Position numbers and translations under genes: made by a program. Under the pieces are notes generated by a model that was given only the letters and a program-made list of their open reading frames with translations, ran no database searches and had not been told where the DNA came from. Shown one piece after another: positions 16,689-24,680 of a stretch of 29,729 nucleotides of DNA (positions are counted from its first letter, which is position 1; each line of letters starts with the position of its first letter). The DNA is from CAYZDV01 sp964477275 (GTDB lineage: Bacteria; Acidobacteriota; Aminicenantia; Aminicenantales; Aminicenantaceae). The stretch lies in NCBI GenBank assembly GCA_964477275.1, contig CAYZDV010000007.1:1-29729 (forward strand). Direction: 5' to 3'.

Positions 16689-18503
16689 ATGAGGAAATCA
16701 AGAATCATGGATAATCAGGAAAAAGAAACCAAATCGAAACTCGACCCTGAAAGGAACGCCGCTCAGCCGGTTTTGTCTGGAGAGGGCCAGACGATAAAAG
16801 AGCTTTCCGAAAAAATCGGAATAAAGGCCAGAGACATCCTCGAAAAGCTGGAGGCAACAGGACACTCCCTCGGCGTGAACGATATCATCGATGACGCTCT
16901 GGCAAAGCTAATTTCCAGGGAAATCGGGAGAGACATCGAGCTGGTTTCGATTGAGAAGGAAATCCGTCTCCGCGCAGAGAGCAATCCCGTTGAGCTGGTA
17001 TCCAAGGCTCCGGTCGTGACCATCATGGGGCACGTCGACCACGGCAAGACCACTCTTCTCGACTCTATCAGGGAATCCAACCTGGTCGGGAAGGAATCCG
17101 GCGGCATCACCCAGCATATCGGAGCATACCGTGTCTTCCATGAGAACCGGTCCATCACTTTTGTCGACACTCCCGGTCACGAAGCCTTCACCAGACTGAG
17201 AGCCAGAGGAGCGAAACTGACCGATATCGTTGTCCTGGTCGTGGCTGCGGACGATGGTGTCATGCCCCAGACAAGAGAAGCCATCAACCATGCCAAGGAT
17301 GCCAATGTGCCGATCATCGTGGCCATCAACAAAATCGATAAACCGGAAGCCAATGTCGAAAGGGTGAAACAGCAGCTCTCCCAGGAAGGCCTTCTGGTGG
17401 AGGATTGGGGAGGCAAAATCATCAGCATCGAGGTCTCGGCCAAGGAGAAAACGAACCTGAATGAGATTCTGGAGATGATCCTCCTCCTTGCTGATGTCAT
17501 CGAAATCAAGGCCAACCCGAAAGTCCCGGCCCAGGGAGTCGTTCTCGAGGCCCGCCTGGACCCGAAAAAGGGCGCCATGGCCACAGTCATTATCCAGCAT
17601 GGAATCCTCAGCCAGGGAGAAGCCTTTATTTGCGGAACGAGCTACGGCAAAGCCAGAGCTCTTTTCGATGAAAACGGCAAGCCGGTGAAAATGGCCGAGC
17701 CTTCCTTTCCGGTGGAAGTGCTTGGCTTCTCGGAAGTGCCCAGACCCGGAGATCTCTTTCAGGTCGTCGAAAATGTCGAGAAAGCTAAACAGGTTGCCCG
17801 GTATCGGCTCTCTCTGGTCAAAAAGGCTGAAGCCCCGAGGGCTGAACATCTGACGCTGGATGAGCTCTTCAGGAAGATGGAGAAGGGGAAAGTCAAGGAA
17901 CTGCCTCTCATTATCAAGGCGGATGTCCATGGTTCGGTTGAAGTCCTCACTGACATCCTTCCTAACCTGAGCACGGAACAGATCAAAATCAAGATCGTCC
18001 ACTCCGCAACCGGCAAAATCACAGAATCCGATGTCCTTCTGGCTTCTGCCTCCGGCGCCATCATCATCGGATACAACATCCGACCTGACCAGAAGATCCT
18101 GGATCTGGCCAAAGAAGAGGGCGTAGAAATCAGGAGCTACAAGGTCATCTACGAACTGTCCCAGGATGTCAAAAAGGCCGTGACCGGTCTGCTGGAGCCG
18201 GTTCTCAAAGAGAGCTATCTCGGACGGGCCGACGTCAGAAGGGTCTTTCATGTTTCGAGAGTCGGGGCTGTTGCAGGATGTTATGTAACCGACGGAAAAA
18301 TCACGCGCAGCGCTGAAGCCAAAATCGTCAGGAATAAAGAGGTCATATTCAGCGGAAGAATCGCTTCTCTCAAACATCTGAAGGACAGTGTGGCAGAAGT
18401 CACCAAAGACTATGAATGCGGAATCCGCCTTGATAAATTCAAAGATTTCCAGGAAGGCGATATCATAGAGGCTTTCATAACCGTTAAGGAAGCCGCAACG
18501 TAA
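16689..18503 (+). CDS. infB: Translation initiation factor IF-2 (short N-terminus)
   Basis: IF-2 brings initiator tRNA to the ribosome and hydrolyses GTP on subunit joining. From 16689 the protein has 604 residues. An IF2_N-like domain (EGQTIKELSEKIGI) is near 32-46. The G domain has GHVDHGKTT (114-122), GGITQHIGAY, DTPGHE (160-165), NKID (214-217) and SAKE. Domains II, III and the fMet-tRNA-binding C-terminal domain follow. The long charged N-terminal extension of many IF-2 proteins is missing. Starts at 16689 (AGGAAA 9 nt upstream) and 16707 (GAGGA 11 nt upstream) are both plausible. A start at 16641 would overlap nusA and is less likely. It lies 13 bp downstream of nusA, and no ylxR gene lies between. 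Confidence 0.96.
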   Translation: MRKSRIMDNQEKETKSKLDPERNAAQPVLSGEGQTIKELSEKIGIKARDILEKLEATGHSLGVNDIIDDALAKLISREIGRDIELVSIEKEIRLRAESNPVELVSKAPVVTIMGHVDHGKTTLLDSIRESNLVGKESGGITQHIGAYRVFHENRSITFVDTPGHEAFTRLRARGAKLTDIVVLVVAADDGVMPQTREAINHAKDANVPIIVAINKIDKPEANVERVKQQLSQEGLLVEDWGGKIISIEVSAKEKTNLNEILEMILLLADVIEIKANPKVPAQGVVLEARLDPKKGAMATVIIQHGILSQGEAFICGTSYGKARALFDENGKPVKMAEPSFPVEVLGFSEVPRPGDLFQVVENVEKAKQVARYRLSLVKKAEAPRAEHLTLDELFRKMEKGKVKELPLIIKADVHGSVEVLTDILPNLSTEQIKIKIVHSATGKITESDVLLASASGAIIIGYNIRPDQKILDLAKEEGVEIRSYKVIYELSQDVKKAVTGLLEPVLKESYLGRADVRRVFHVSRVGAVAGCYVTDGKITRSAEAKIVRNKEVIFSGRIASLKHLKDSVAEVTKDYECGIRLDKFKDFQEGDIIEAFITVKEAAT

Positions 18504-18522
18504 ATTCATCCTGTGTTTTTCG

Positions 18523-18804
18523 ATGGTGATCGGGTTTCTCTCCGTTGAGATTCATCTCCCCTTCTCCCGTTCTCTGAAGGATAAGAGAAGACGGCTCACA
18601 GGACTGAGAAGCCGTCTGACAAAAAAATACAACGTGGCCTTCACCGAGCTTGAATTCCACAACAAATGGCAGAGGACAAGGATCGGCATCGTGACCATCA
18701 ACAACCAGAAGAATCCGGTTGAAAACCTCTTTCTGAGAATCATCAAAGACATAGAGAAAAATATCGACGGGCAGATTATCGACTACCATACGTGCTATTT
18801 TTGA
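18523..18804 (+). CDS. ylxP: YlxP-like DUF503 protein
   Basis: The 93-residue product fits DUF503 in length and motifs: a short beta strand (MVIGFLSVEIHLP), the SLKDKRRRL turn, then strand FTELEFHNKWQRTRIGIVTI. DUF503/YlxP genes commonly sit between infB and rbfA, as here; a link to ribosome maturation has been suggested for the family, but the biochemical role is not settled. The start is 19 bp after the infB stop, with only a weak ribosome site, which suggests translation in step with infB. Confidence 0.92.
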   Translation: MVIGFLSVEIHLPFSRSLKDKRRRLTGLRSRLTKKYNVAFTELEFHNKWQRTRIGIVTINNQKNPVENLFLRIIKDIEKNIDGQIIDYHTCYF

Positions 18805-18857
18805 ATTCCTTATCTCTCCCGTCGCTTTTTGCTGATTATTCTGAATAAACAAGAGCA

Positions 18858-19208
18858 ATGAACGCCTCACGACGACAAAAAAGAGTGGCCAGCCTGCTCA
18901 AGGAGGAACTCAGCCGTCTGCTCATCGAAAGCTTTCAGGACTCATCCTCAGGATTGATCACGGTAACACGGGTGGAAATGGCAGCAGACCTGAAGACCGC
19001 CCGTATCTATCTCAGCATTTACGGGGGCGAGAAGGACGAGACGTTTCTTGAGGTTCTGGAAAGAAAAAAAGGGTATTTAAGAAAAGCTATTGCCTCCAGG
19101 GTCAAATTAAAGTATAATCCCCTGCTTATTTTTTCCTTAGACCCAAGTGCTGATTACCAAGAAAAAATTGAAACACTGTTAGAAGACTTGAAGAAAAATG
19201 AAGAATGA
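18858..19208 (+). CDS. rbfA: 30S ribosome-binding factor RbfA
   Basis: The 116-residue product has the single KH-like RbfA fold: an N-terminal helix (RRQKRVASLLKEELSRLL), the strand LITVTRVEMAADLKTARIYL, and the helix KKGYLRKAIASRVKLKYNP before the closing strand. RbfA binds the immature 30S subunit near helix 1 of 16S rRNA and helps its late assembly. The last 11 bp overlap nrnA, which implies translational coupling. Confidence 0.96.
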   Translation: MNASRRQKRVASLLKEELSRLLIESFQDSSSGLITVTRVEMAADLKTARIYLSIYGGEKDETFLEVLERKKGYLRKAIASRVKLKYNPLLIFSLDPSADYQEKIETLLEDLKKNEE

Positions 19209-20208
19209 TGCCCCAACGCTGATCAGCAGAAAAATCCGTCAAAGCCAGAGGATTGCCATCACCTCTCATCTCAGGCCGGATGGAGATTCCATCTGCACAG
19301 CCCTGGCTCTGGCTCTCATGGCAGAGCAGCTGGGAAAAGAAGTCCGGATCATTAATAAGGACAGGACGCCCTTCCCTTTCAGCCGCCTGCCTGACATCCA
19401 AAAAATCACAATCGGACAAATTCCACCCAAAATGTTCGATATCATCATCCTTCTCGAATGTGCCAATGTTTCCCGCTCCGGGCAGGAACACCTGGATGAC
19501 TATTTCAAAATCAACATCGACCATCACTATTCCAACGATTATTATGCCAACATCAACTGGGTGAACCCGGATGCTTCATCCGTGTCTGAAATGATCTATT
19601 TTCTGGGTGAAAGATTAAAAATCAAATTTACGCCCCAGATCACTGACCATCTTTACTGCGGGATCGTCTCCGACACAGGCTCCTTTCAGTTCTCAAACAC
19701 CAACGCCAGAGCCTTTGAAGCCTGTCATAAGCTTCTCAGCCACGGGGCCAACGCGATAAAGGTTTCCGAGTTTCTCTTCAACAACAATTCTCCAGAGAAA
19801 ATCAAACTGCTGGGCTTGGTTCTTTCCACGCTGCGGATGAACCGCAAAGGAAACGTGGCCACCATCACCATGTATAAAAAATTTCTGGATTCCCTCAACC
19901 TTAAAGAGGTGGACACCGAGGACATCACCACCCTGGCCCGCTCGATCAAAGGAGTGCAGATGGTTCTCTTCTTCAAGGAGATTGAAAAGCACACTTTCAG
20001 AGTCAGCCTCCGCTCCAAAGGGACGGCCAATGCCGTATTTGTCGCCGAATATTTTGGCGGTGGCGGCCACGTCCATGCGGCTGGCTTCACGGCCAGGGGA
20101 AAATACGAAAGATTGATCAGAGAGATTCCTGAAAAAGTCGACGACCTCTTGAAAAAACAGCCCAAAATCAAGATCAACGAAAAGGATCAATCCAGCGAAA
20201 CCTATTGA
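19198..20208 (+). CDS. nrnA: DHH-family phosphoesterase, NrnA-like (nanoRNase/pAp phosphatase)
   Basis: The 336-residue product has a DHH domain: H24 with D28 and D30 (SHLRPDGDS), the DHH motif at 108-110 (NIDHH) and D159 (SDTGSFQF). The DHHA1 domain has R272-SKG and GGGGH at 287-291. NrnA degrades 2-5 nt RNA and dephosphorylates pAp. One oddity is that the motif II position, usually Asp, is Glu87 (ILLECANVSRSG); Glu could still bind metal. The position between rbfA and truB is the conserved location of nrnA. It overlaps rbfA by 11 bp and ends 3 bp before truB. Confidence 0.92.
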   Translation: MKNDAPTLISRKIRQSQRIAITSHLRPDGDSICTALALALMAEQLGKEVRIINKDRTPFPFSRLPDIQKITIGQIPPKMFDIIILLECANVSRSGQEHLDDYFKINIDHHYSNDYYANINWVNPDASSVSEMIYFLGERLKIKFTPQITDHLYCGIVSDTGSFQFSNTNARAFEACHKLLSHGANAIKVSEFLFNNNSPEKIKLLGLVLSTLRMNRKGNVATITMYKKFLDSLNLKEVDTEDITTLARSIKGVQMVLFFKEIEKHTFRVSLRSKGTANAVFVAEYFGGGGHVHAAGFTARGKYERLIREIPEKVDDLLKKQPKIKINEKDQSSETY

Positions 20209-20211
20209 GTC

Positions 20212-21138
20212 ATGGACGGGCTCATCCTTGTCAACAAGCCTCAAGGTTTGACGTCTCACGATGTGGTCGTTGAGGTCAGAAAGATTCACCATATCCAGAA
20301 GGCGGGCCACTGCGGAACACTCGACCCGCTGGCAACGGGGCTGATCCTCGTTACCATAAGAAAGGCCACAAAGCTCTTTCCTTTTCTCTCCAGCGAGGAC
20401 AAAGAGTACTGCGGAGAATTCCGGCTCGGCTATTCCACAGATACCTATGACTCCACAGGAAGGCCGACCTCGCCCGAACAGACCGCTCTTCCGGACAAAG
20501 AGGGCGTAATCCAGGCTATGAAAAAATTCGAGGGGGGAATCCTTCAAGCGCCTCCTCCCTATTCCGCCAAAAAATACAAAGGCAAGCCTCTCTATGAGCT
20601 GGCCCGGCAGAATAAAGAGTTCGAACTGAGGCCCAATCCGGTTTTTATCCATTATTTTCTGTTGACGGCTTTTCATCCTCCCTTTTTAGAGTTCAAGGTG
20701 CATTGTTCCTCGGGGACATACATCCGATCCCTCGCTCACGACCTGGGGCACAACCTCGGCTGCGGAGCCCATCTCACAAAGCTGACCCGAATCCAGGTCG
20801 GAAGCTTCCATCTCAGAGACAGCTTCGGCCTTGAAGACATCAAGGCCCTTCACCAGACCGGTCGAACAGAAAAATACCTCGTTCCTCTGGAAGCTCTTCT
20901 CTCTGACCTGCCCAAAATCATCCTCACCGAAAAAGGGGTTTCTCTGGCCAGGAACGGCAACACGATTTTTCCCGAGGATATATCAAAAATCATCCTGGAC
21001 TCCTCATCTTCTGCCGCAACCGGCCGCAAGGGAGAAAACCTGTTCCGGATGTTCAGTTTTGAAGGAAGATTTCTGGCTCTGGCCAAAAAAGTGGCTGAGA
21101 GGAATTGTTTTCATCCCTTTCTGGTGATGGACTCATAA
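20212..21138 (+). CDS. truB: tRNA pseudouridine-55 synthase TruB
   Basis: The 308-residue product has the TruB motifs: DGLILVNKPQGLTSHDVV at the start, the catalytic loop GHCGTLDPLATG with Asp38, YSAKKYKGKPLYELAR in the middle, and CSSGTYIRSLAHDLG. The C-terminal ~70 residues would be the PUA-like RNA-binding part, which is poorly conserved. TruB makes pseudouridine 55 in the T-loop of tRNAs. It starts 3 bp after nrnA and closes the translation cluster. ribF, a frequent next gene, is not present. Confidence 0.97.
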   Translation: MDGLILVNKPQGLTSHDVVVEVRKIHHIQKAGHCGTLDPLATGLILVTIRKATKLFPFLSSEDKEYCGEFRLGYSTDTYDSTGRPTSPEQTALPDKEGVIQAMKKFEGGILQAPPPYSAKKYKGKPLYELARQNKEFELRPNPVFIHYFLLTAFHPPFLEFKVHCSSGTYIRSLAHDLGHNLGCGAHLTKLTRIQVGSFHLRDSFGLEDIKALHQTGRTEKYLVPLEALLSDLPKIILTEKGVSLARNGNTIFPEDISKIILDSSSSAATGRKGENLFRMFSFEGRFLALAKKVAERNCFHPFLVMDS

Positions 21139-21160
21139 AAAGCCGCAACCAGGATAAGAA

Positions 21161-22627
21161 ATGATCAAAAAAGAAATTTTCGCCTCCCGCTGGGGAATCA
21201 TTTTCGCTGGCCTGGGAATGGCTGTGGGGACCGGAAACATCTGGCGCTTCCCGCGCATCGTCTCCCAACATGGAGGGGGCGCCTTCATCATCGCCTGGAT
21301 GATCTTCCTCTTCCTCTGGTCCATTCCCCTGCTGGCTATCGAAATCTCCATCGGCAAGAAAACGCGGCTGGGCGTCATCGGCTCTTTCGAGAACATGCTG
21401 GGCAGAAAGTTCGCCTGGATGGGAACCTGGGTCGCCTTCGTCACCACCGCCATCATGTTCTACTATTCGGTAGTGACCGGCTGGTGCATCAAATATTTCG
21501 TGGCCACCGCTTTCCAGGGACTGATCAAACAAGACCCCCTCGATTTCTGGCGGTCTTTCACTTCTTCCTGGGAGCCCGTCCTGTTTCATCTGGCCGCCAT
21601 GGCCATTGGTGCCTTTATCATCTATTCCGGCGTGGTCAAAGGAATCGAAAGGGCCAACAAAATCCTCATTCCATCTCTCTTTTTTCTGCTGATTATCGCC
21701 TGCGTGCGGTCTTTGACCCTCCCATCGGCGGCTCAGGGCTTGAACTTTCTTTTCTCGCCCAACCTTGACCATTTGGCGGATTACAAGCTCTGGTTGAACG
21801 CGCTGACTCAATCGGCCTGGTCAACAGGCGCAGGCTGGGGCTTGATCCTCACCTATTCGGTTTATTCTCACCGAAGGGAGAATCCTCTTCTGACCTCAAC
21901 CACCCTCGGCTTTGGGGACAACCTGGCCTCGCTGCTGGCGGCTGTGGCCGTCATCCCTACCGTTTTTTCTTTCTTTTCTGCCCAGGACTTATCCCCGCAG
22001 AAAGTCATCGAAGTGATGAAGGCGGACAATCAGGGCTTGACGTTCATCTGGATTCCCAACCTGTTCTCCCAAATTCCCGGCGGTCCTTTGTTCCTGGCCC
22101 TTTTCTTTCTCGCACTTTCTTTTGCGGCCTTTTCTTCTCTGATCTCCATGCTGGAGCTGGACACCCGCATCCTGATGGATGCCGGCTTGAGCCGAAAGAA
22201 AGCGGTCATCGTCATCGGCCTGGCTGGCTTCCTCTTCGGCCTTCCCTCTGCTCTCAGCATGGGCTTCTTCAACAATCAGGACTGGGTCTGGGGCTTGGGG
22301 CTGATGGTCAGTGGATTTTTCTTTACCCTGGCCTGTCTCAAGGTCGGCCCAAAGAAATTCCGGCAGACGATCATTTCCACTTCCGATGTCAAGATCAAGC
22401 TGGGGAAATGGTTTGATATCCTGGTCATCGTTTTACTTCCCCTTCAATTCATCGCCATGCTCGTCTGGTGGTTCTGGCAAAGCTATGCGGATGATCCTCA
22501 AAACTGGTTCAGGATATTCTCTCCTTTCACCGTCGGCACAGTCCTTTTTCAGTGGGTCCTCGCCTTCGGCCTGTTCATGCTTTTCAACAGGGTCATCGTC
22601 AATAAAATGTGTCCGGATAAAAAATGA
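21161..22627 (+). CDS. Na+-dependent amino-acid transporter, NSS/SLC6 (SNF) family
   Basis: The 488-residue product starts in TM1 with the NSS signature WGIIFAGLGMAVGTGNIWRFP, whose unwound Gly-rich part binds Na+ and substrate. The LeuT-fold sequence continues through at least 11 hydrophobic segments, with an SLISMLELDTRIL stretch in the TM8 region. Bacterial members import amino acids such as methionine, alanine, leucine, tryptophan or tyrosine with Na+. The substrate is not readable here. If the pyrophosphatase pumps Na+, it could help supply the gradient. The stop codon overlaps the start of a 31-codon ORF (ATGA), as in the MetP-MetS pair. A purine-rich AGGATAAGAA stretch precedes the ATG, 22 bp after truB. 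Confidence 0.93.
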   Translation: MIKKEIFASRWGIIFAGLGMAVGTGNIWRFPRIVSQHGGGAFIIAWMIFLFLWSIPLLAIEISIGKKTRLGVIGSFENMLGRKFAWMGTWVAFVTTAIMFYYSVVTGWCIKYFVATAFQGLIKQDPLDFWRSFTSSWEPVLFHLAAMAIGAFIIYSGVVKGIERANKILIPSLFFLLIIACVRSLTLPSAAQGLNFLFSPNLDHLADYKLWLNALTQSAWSTGAGWGLILTYSVYSHRRENPLLTSTTLGFGDNLASLLAAVAVIPTVFSFFSAQDLSPQKVIEVMKADNQGLTFIWIPNLFSQIPGGPLFLALFFLALSFAAFSSLISMLELDTRILMDAGLSRKKAVIVIGLAGFLFGLPSALSMGFFNNQDWVWGLGLMVSGFFFTLACLKVGPKKFRQTIISTSDVKIKLGKWFDILVIVLLPLQFIAMLVWWFWQSYADDPQNWFRIFSPFTVGTVLFQWVLAFGLFMLFNRVIVNKMCPDKK

Positions 22628-22719
22628 ACCCGGGAGCCTTGATTTTTATGATTCTGATCTTCGCTTTCTGCCTGGGAGGCTTTGCGTACTGCCTATGGCT
22701 TTCCAGTAAGGTCAAATAA
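22624..22719 (+). CDS. Small single-helix membrane protein, MetS-like NSS small subunit
   Basis: A 31-codon ORF starts inside the transporter's stop (ATGA overlap). Its product starts MNPGALIFMILIFAFCLGGF and ends in a short basic tail (SSKVK): one transmembrane helix with almost no loop. Known NSS small subunits of the MetS type, required with MetP for methionine/alanine uptake in Corynebacterium, have the same position, size and design. I see this resemblance in layout and sequence character and have not aligned it. It could also be a chance ORF, but the overlap, the in-frame hydrophobic helix and the basic C-terminus make chance unlikely. Confidence 0.7.
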   Translation: MNPGALIFMILIFAFCLGGFAYCLWLSSKVK

Positions 22720-22827
22720 TCCATCCTTCGTTTCTCCAGGGGAAGAATCCTCCTCTCTGCATTCGCCAGAGCCCCGCTTCATCCCGCTCAGCCAAAAAGC
22801 AGAAAAAAGGGTGAGATTCGGCTTGAA

Positions 22828-22847
22828 AAACGGCCAGGATGCCGTTT
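22828..22847 (+). other. 7-bp perfect hairpin upstream of the DUF507 pair
   Basis: The AAACGGC stem, CAGGAT loop and GCCGTTT stem lie in the 140-bp gap after the MetS-like ORF. There is no long T-run after it, so it is a poor intrinsic terminator. It may be an RNA regulatory stem or a processing site. Confidence 0.35.
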
Positions 22848-22873
22848 CCCGGGAGAAAAAATGCAATCAATCC

Positions 22874-22902
22874 TTGAAATTTGGCCGAGGTTATTGTATT
22901 TT
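22874..22902 (+). promoter_or_regulatory. Candidate promoter for the DUF507/thioesterase genes
   Basis: TTGAAA (22874-22879), a 17-bp spacer and TATTTT (22897-22902) match the layout of the kinase promoter. If used, the transcript would begin only a few bases before ATG 22912, i.e. nearly leaderless. If the first gene starts at 22861 instead, this site lies inside it. Confidence 0.4.
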
Positions 22903-22911
22903 ATGGGAGAA

Positions 22912-23190
22912 ATGAGGCTAAACAAGAACCAGATCGAACATCTCGCTTTCATCAGCGTCAGAAATCTGCTCAAAGAGGGCAAAATCCTCGTCGAGGATAA
23001 GAATAAGCTGGTGGAGGACATCATTAGCCTCATCATTGAGGAATTCCAGAAAGAGGATAAGCTCGACCAGGAAGTGAGGGAAATCCTCAGCAAGCACATA
23101 GAAAAAATCCGCAGGGAAAACATCGAATATCAGACGCTGTTCAGGATGATCAAGTCAAAATTGGCCAAAGAAAGGAATATCGTCCTGTGA
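22912..23190 (+). CDS. DUF507 family protein (first of a tandem pair)
   Basis: The product begins MRLNKNQIEHLAFISVRNLL and is ~92 residues of mostly helix with charged EDKNKLVEDIISLIIEEFQK and a basic RRENIEYQTLFRMI segment. DUF507 proteins are small, soluble, of unknown function, and typically begin MRL. Three starts are possible: 22861 has the best ribosome site (GGGAGA 5 nt upstream) but adds 17 residues unlike the family; 22903 and 22912 fit the family start. The 3' end overlaps the second DUF507 gene by 4 bp (GTGA). Confidence 0.8.
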   Translation: MRLNKNQIEHLAFISVRNLLKEGKILVEDKNKLVEDIISLIIEEFQKEDKLDQEVREILSKHIEKIRRENIEYQTLFRMIKSKLAKERNIVL

Positions 23191-23477
23191 CTTTGAGGTT
23201 ATCCAGAGAAAAAATCAACTTCCTCTCCCGTTTGATTCTCGATTCTCTCTACAAGAATGACCAGGTCGAGTTTCTCGATGACCCGAACGAGATCAGGCTT
23301 TCCATCGTCAAAAGCATCGAAGAGGAGATCAATCTTTACAACATCATCGATAAAAAAGCCTCCGAGAAGATCCAATCCCAGAAAAAACCCATCGAAGAAG
23401 GAAGCAGAGAATGGGAAATTCTCTACCGGAAATACTACAATGAAGAAATCTCAAAGCTCGGCAAACTTCTCAGCTAA
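23187..23477 (+). CDS. DUF507 family protein (second of a tandem pair)
   Basis: The 96-residue product starts at a GTG overlapping the previous stop, so it is translationally coupled. It begins MTLRLSREKINFLSRLILDS, then a helix with EIRLSIVKSIEEEINLYN and a C-terminal ISKLGKLLS. It resembles its neighbour in length and helical pattern, which suggests an old tandem duplication. DUF507 pairs are common in Deltaproteobacteria and related phyla, and the function is unknown. Its 3' end overlaps the thioesterase gene by 38 bp. Confidence 0.8.
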   Translation: MTLRLSREKINFLSRLILDSLYKNDQVEFLDDPNEIRLSIVKSIEEEINLYNIIDKKASEKIQSQKKPIEEGSREWEILYRKYYNEEISKLGKLLS

Positions 23478-23898
23478 GAATTTATCCGATGATGGGCTCA
23501 AAAATTTTTTAGAATTCGAAGAAAGAGTCCGCTACTCTGAGACGGACCGGATGGGGGTTGCCCACAACAAGAACTATTTTGAATGGTTTGAAATCGGTCG
23601 CACCGAATACTGCCGTCAGAAAAACATCTCTTACAAAGACATCGAAGAAAAGGGGTATTATTTTGTCGTAGTCGAAGCTTTCTGCCGCTACAAAAGACCG
23701 TTGAGATATGATGAACGTTTCCTCATCCGTGTCGCGCTAAGAGATTTGACACCAAGAAAAGTTGTCTTTGACTACGAACTGGTCACCCTAACAGATAAAA
23801 AACGGATTGCTTCTGGCTACACCATCCACGTTTCAACCAACGCCAGGGCAGAAGTTCGCTCTCTTTCTCCTGAAATTCTGGCTAAGCTCGCAGAATAA
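23440..23898 (+). CDS. Acyl-CoA thioesterase, YbgC/FadM-like hotdog family
   Basis: From the ATG at 23440 the product is 152 residues. The 4HBT signature RYSETDRMGVAHNKNYFEWF puts the catalytic Asp at 36, followed by the long hotdog helix (EWFEIGRTEYCRQKN) and strands FVVVEAFCRYKRPLRYDE and RKVVFDYELVTL. Enzymes of this kind hydrolyse acyl-CoA thioesters; specificity cannot be read. The frame is open further upstream (to 23257), but that part is out-of-frame DUF507 sequence and low in complexity (Ser/Lys-rich), so 23440 with GGAAA upstream is preferred. This start overlaps the DUF507 gene by 38 bp, so the genes are tightly packed. Confidence 0.85.
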   Translation: MKKSQSSANFSAKNLSDDGLKNFLEFEERVRYSETDRMGVAHNKNYFEWFEIGRTEYCRQKNISYKDIEEKGYYFVVVEAFCRYKRPLRYDERFLIRVALRDLTPRKVVFDYELVTLTDKKRIASGYTIHVSTNARAEVRSLSPEILAKLAE

Positions 23899-23926
23899 AA
23901 AGAAAAATTGGGAACGTTTTGAAAGG

Positions 23927-23954
23927 AAAGAGAATATCTGTCCATATTTTTTTT
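23927..23954. terminator. Possible bidirectional terminator between convergent genes
   Basis: An 11-bp AT-rich stem (AAAGAGAATAT pairing with ATATTTTTTTT, including two G-U pairs) closes a CTGTCC loop and contains a run of eight T. It lies between the thioesterase stop (23898) and the amidotransferase stop (23955), where a shared terminator is expected. The low GC of the stem keeps confidence modest. Confidence 0.4.
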
Positions 23955-24635
23955 CTATTTTCCTGAGGATAAAAATGTCTTTACAATCTGCCGGATGAGC
24001 CCGGAATCCCGTGGAGTGGAGTTCAACGCTTTCTCAAAAAAAGGCCTGGTTTTCAAATTGACGGCGATCAATTTCCTCAACAGCTTCTGCGCGCTTTGAA
24101 TATCGATCTCAGGATGGATCTGGAGTCCCCACACCGGTCGTCCTTTCATCTCGAAAGCCTGGACCTCGCTATCTCTGGACGAGGCCAGCACAATGAAATC
24201 CCCGCCCAAACCGGTGACCTCATCGAAATGCACAGAGAAAGTGTCAGCCTGTCGGGGCTTCCCGAGAAGTCTGCTTTTGACTTTGATCTGAATGGGAATC
24301 CAGCCCACTTCTGGATGCCTGCTCCGGCGAACATGGTCCGGTCCCATGAGCGCAAGGACAAGAAGCTGATGACCGTAGCAGCTGCCGAGGATGCTCAGGC
24401 CTCTCTCCAGGGCTTCCTGGACAAGTTCCACCTCCTCATCGACCCATCTTTCCCGATAAACAATAGACGCTTCCGAGCCGGTCATGAGCAGATGCGTGTA
24501 GCCTTTTTTCAAATCCGGCAATTGACGTTGTGTCGCCCTGAAGGCTTCCCACTCCAGGTTCAAATACCGACTCCAGTGTTCTCTGGGATTGTAAACGTCG
24601 GGATCGATGGAATTATCGATGACGGCGAGCTTCAC
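23955..24635 (-). CDS. Class I glutamine amidotransferase-like protein
   Basis: From the GTG at 24635 the product is 226 residues. It has the class I GATase layout: start VKLAVIDNSID, nucleophile Cys86 in the elbow GSCYGHQLL, and His174/Glu176 in LQIHPEID, a complete Cys-His-Glu triad. It resembles stand-alone GMP-synthase-like amidotransferases (YfeJ/GuaA-N type) that take ammonia or a gamma-glutamyl group from glutamine or a related compound. The substrate is unknown. The frame stays open to ATG 24701, but a TATAAT at 24686-24681 lies inside that stretch, so the GTG is preferred. It is divergent from the ACT-domain gene and convergent with the thioesterase gene. Confidence 0.88.
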   Translation of the reverse strand: MKLAVIDNSIDPDVYNPREHWSRYLNLEWEAFRATQRQLPDLKKGYTHLLMTGSEASIVYRERWVDEEVELVQEALERGLSILGSCYGHQLLVLALMGPDHVRRSRHPEVGWIPIQIKVKSRLLGKPRQADTFSVHFDEVTGLGGDFIVLASSRDSEVQAFEMKGRPVWGLQIHPEIDIQSAQKLLRKLIAVNLKTRPFFEKALNSTPRDSGLIRQIVKTFLSSGK

Positions 24636-24680
24636 TGTTCTCTCACTCTCTCCCCGGTCTCGAGCGTTTTCCGCCCTCCC

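Noticed and set aside
16908..18509. A 533-codon open frame antisense to infB
   Set aside because: It lies wholly opposite a clear IF-2 gene, its translation resembles no protein, and it follows from the codon bias of the sense strand.
19693..20676. A 327-codon open frame antisense to nrnA and truB
   Set aside because: Both sense genes have complete motifs, and the antisense product crosses two genes and looks like a shadow.
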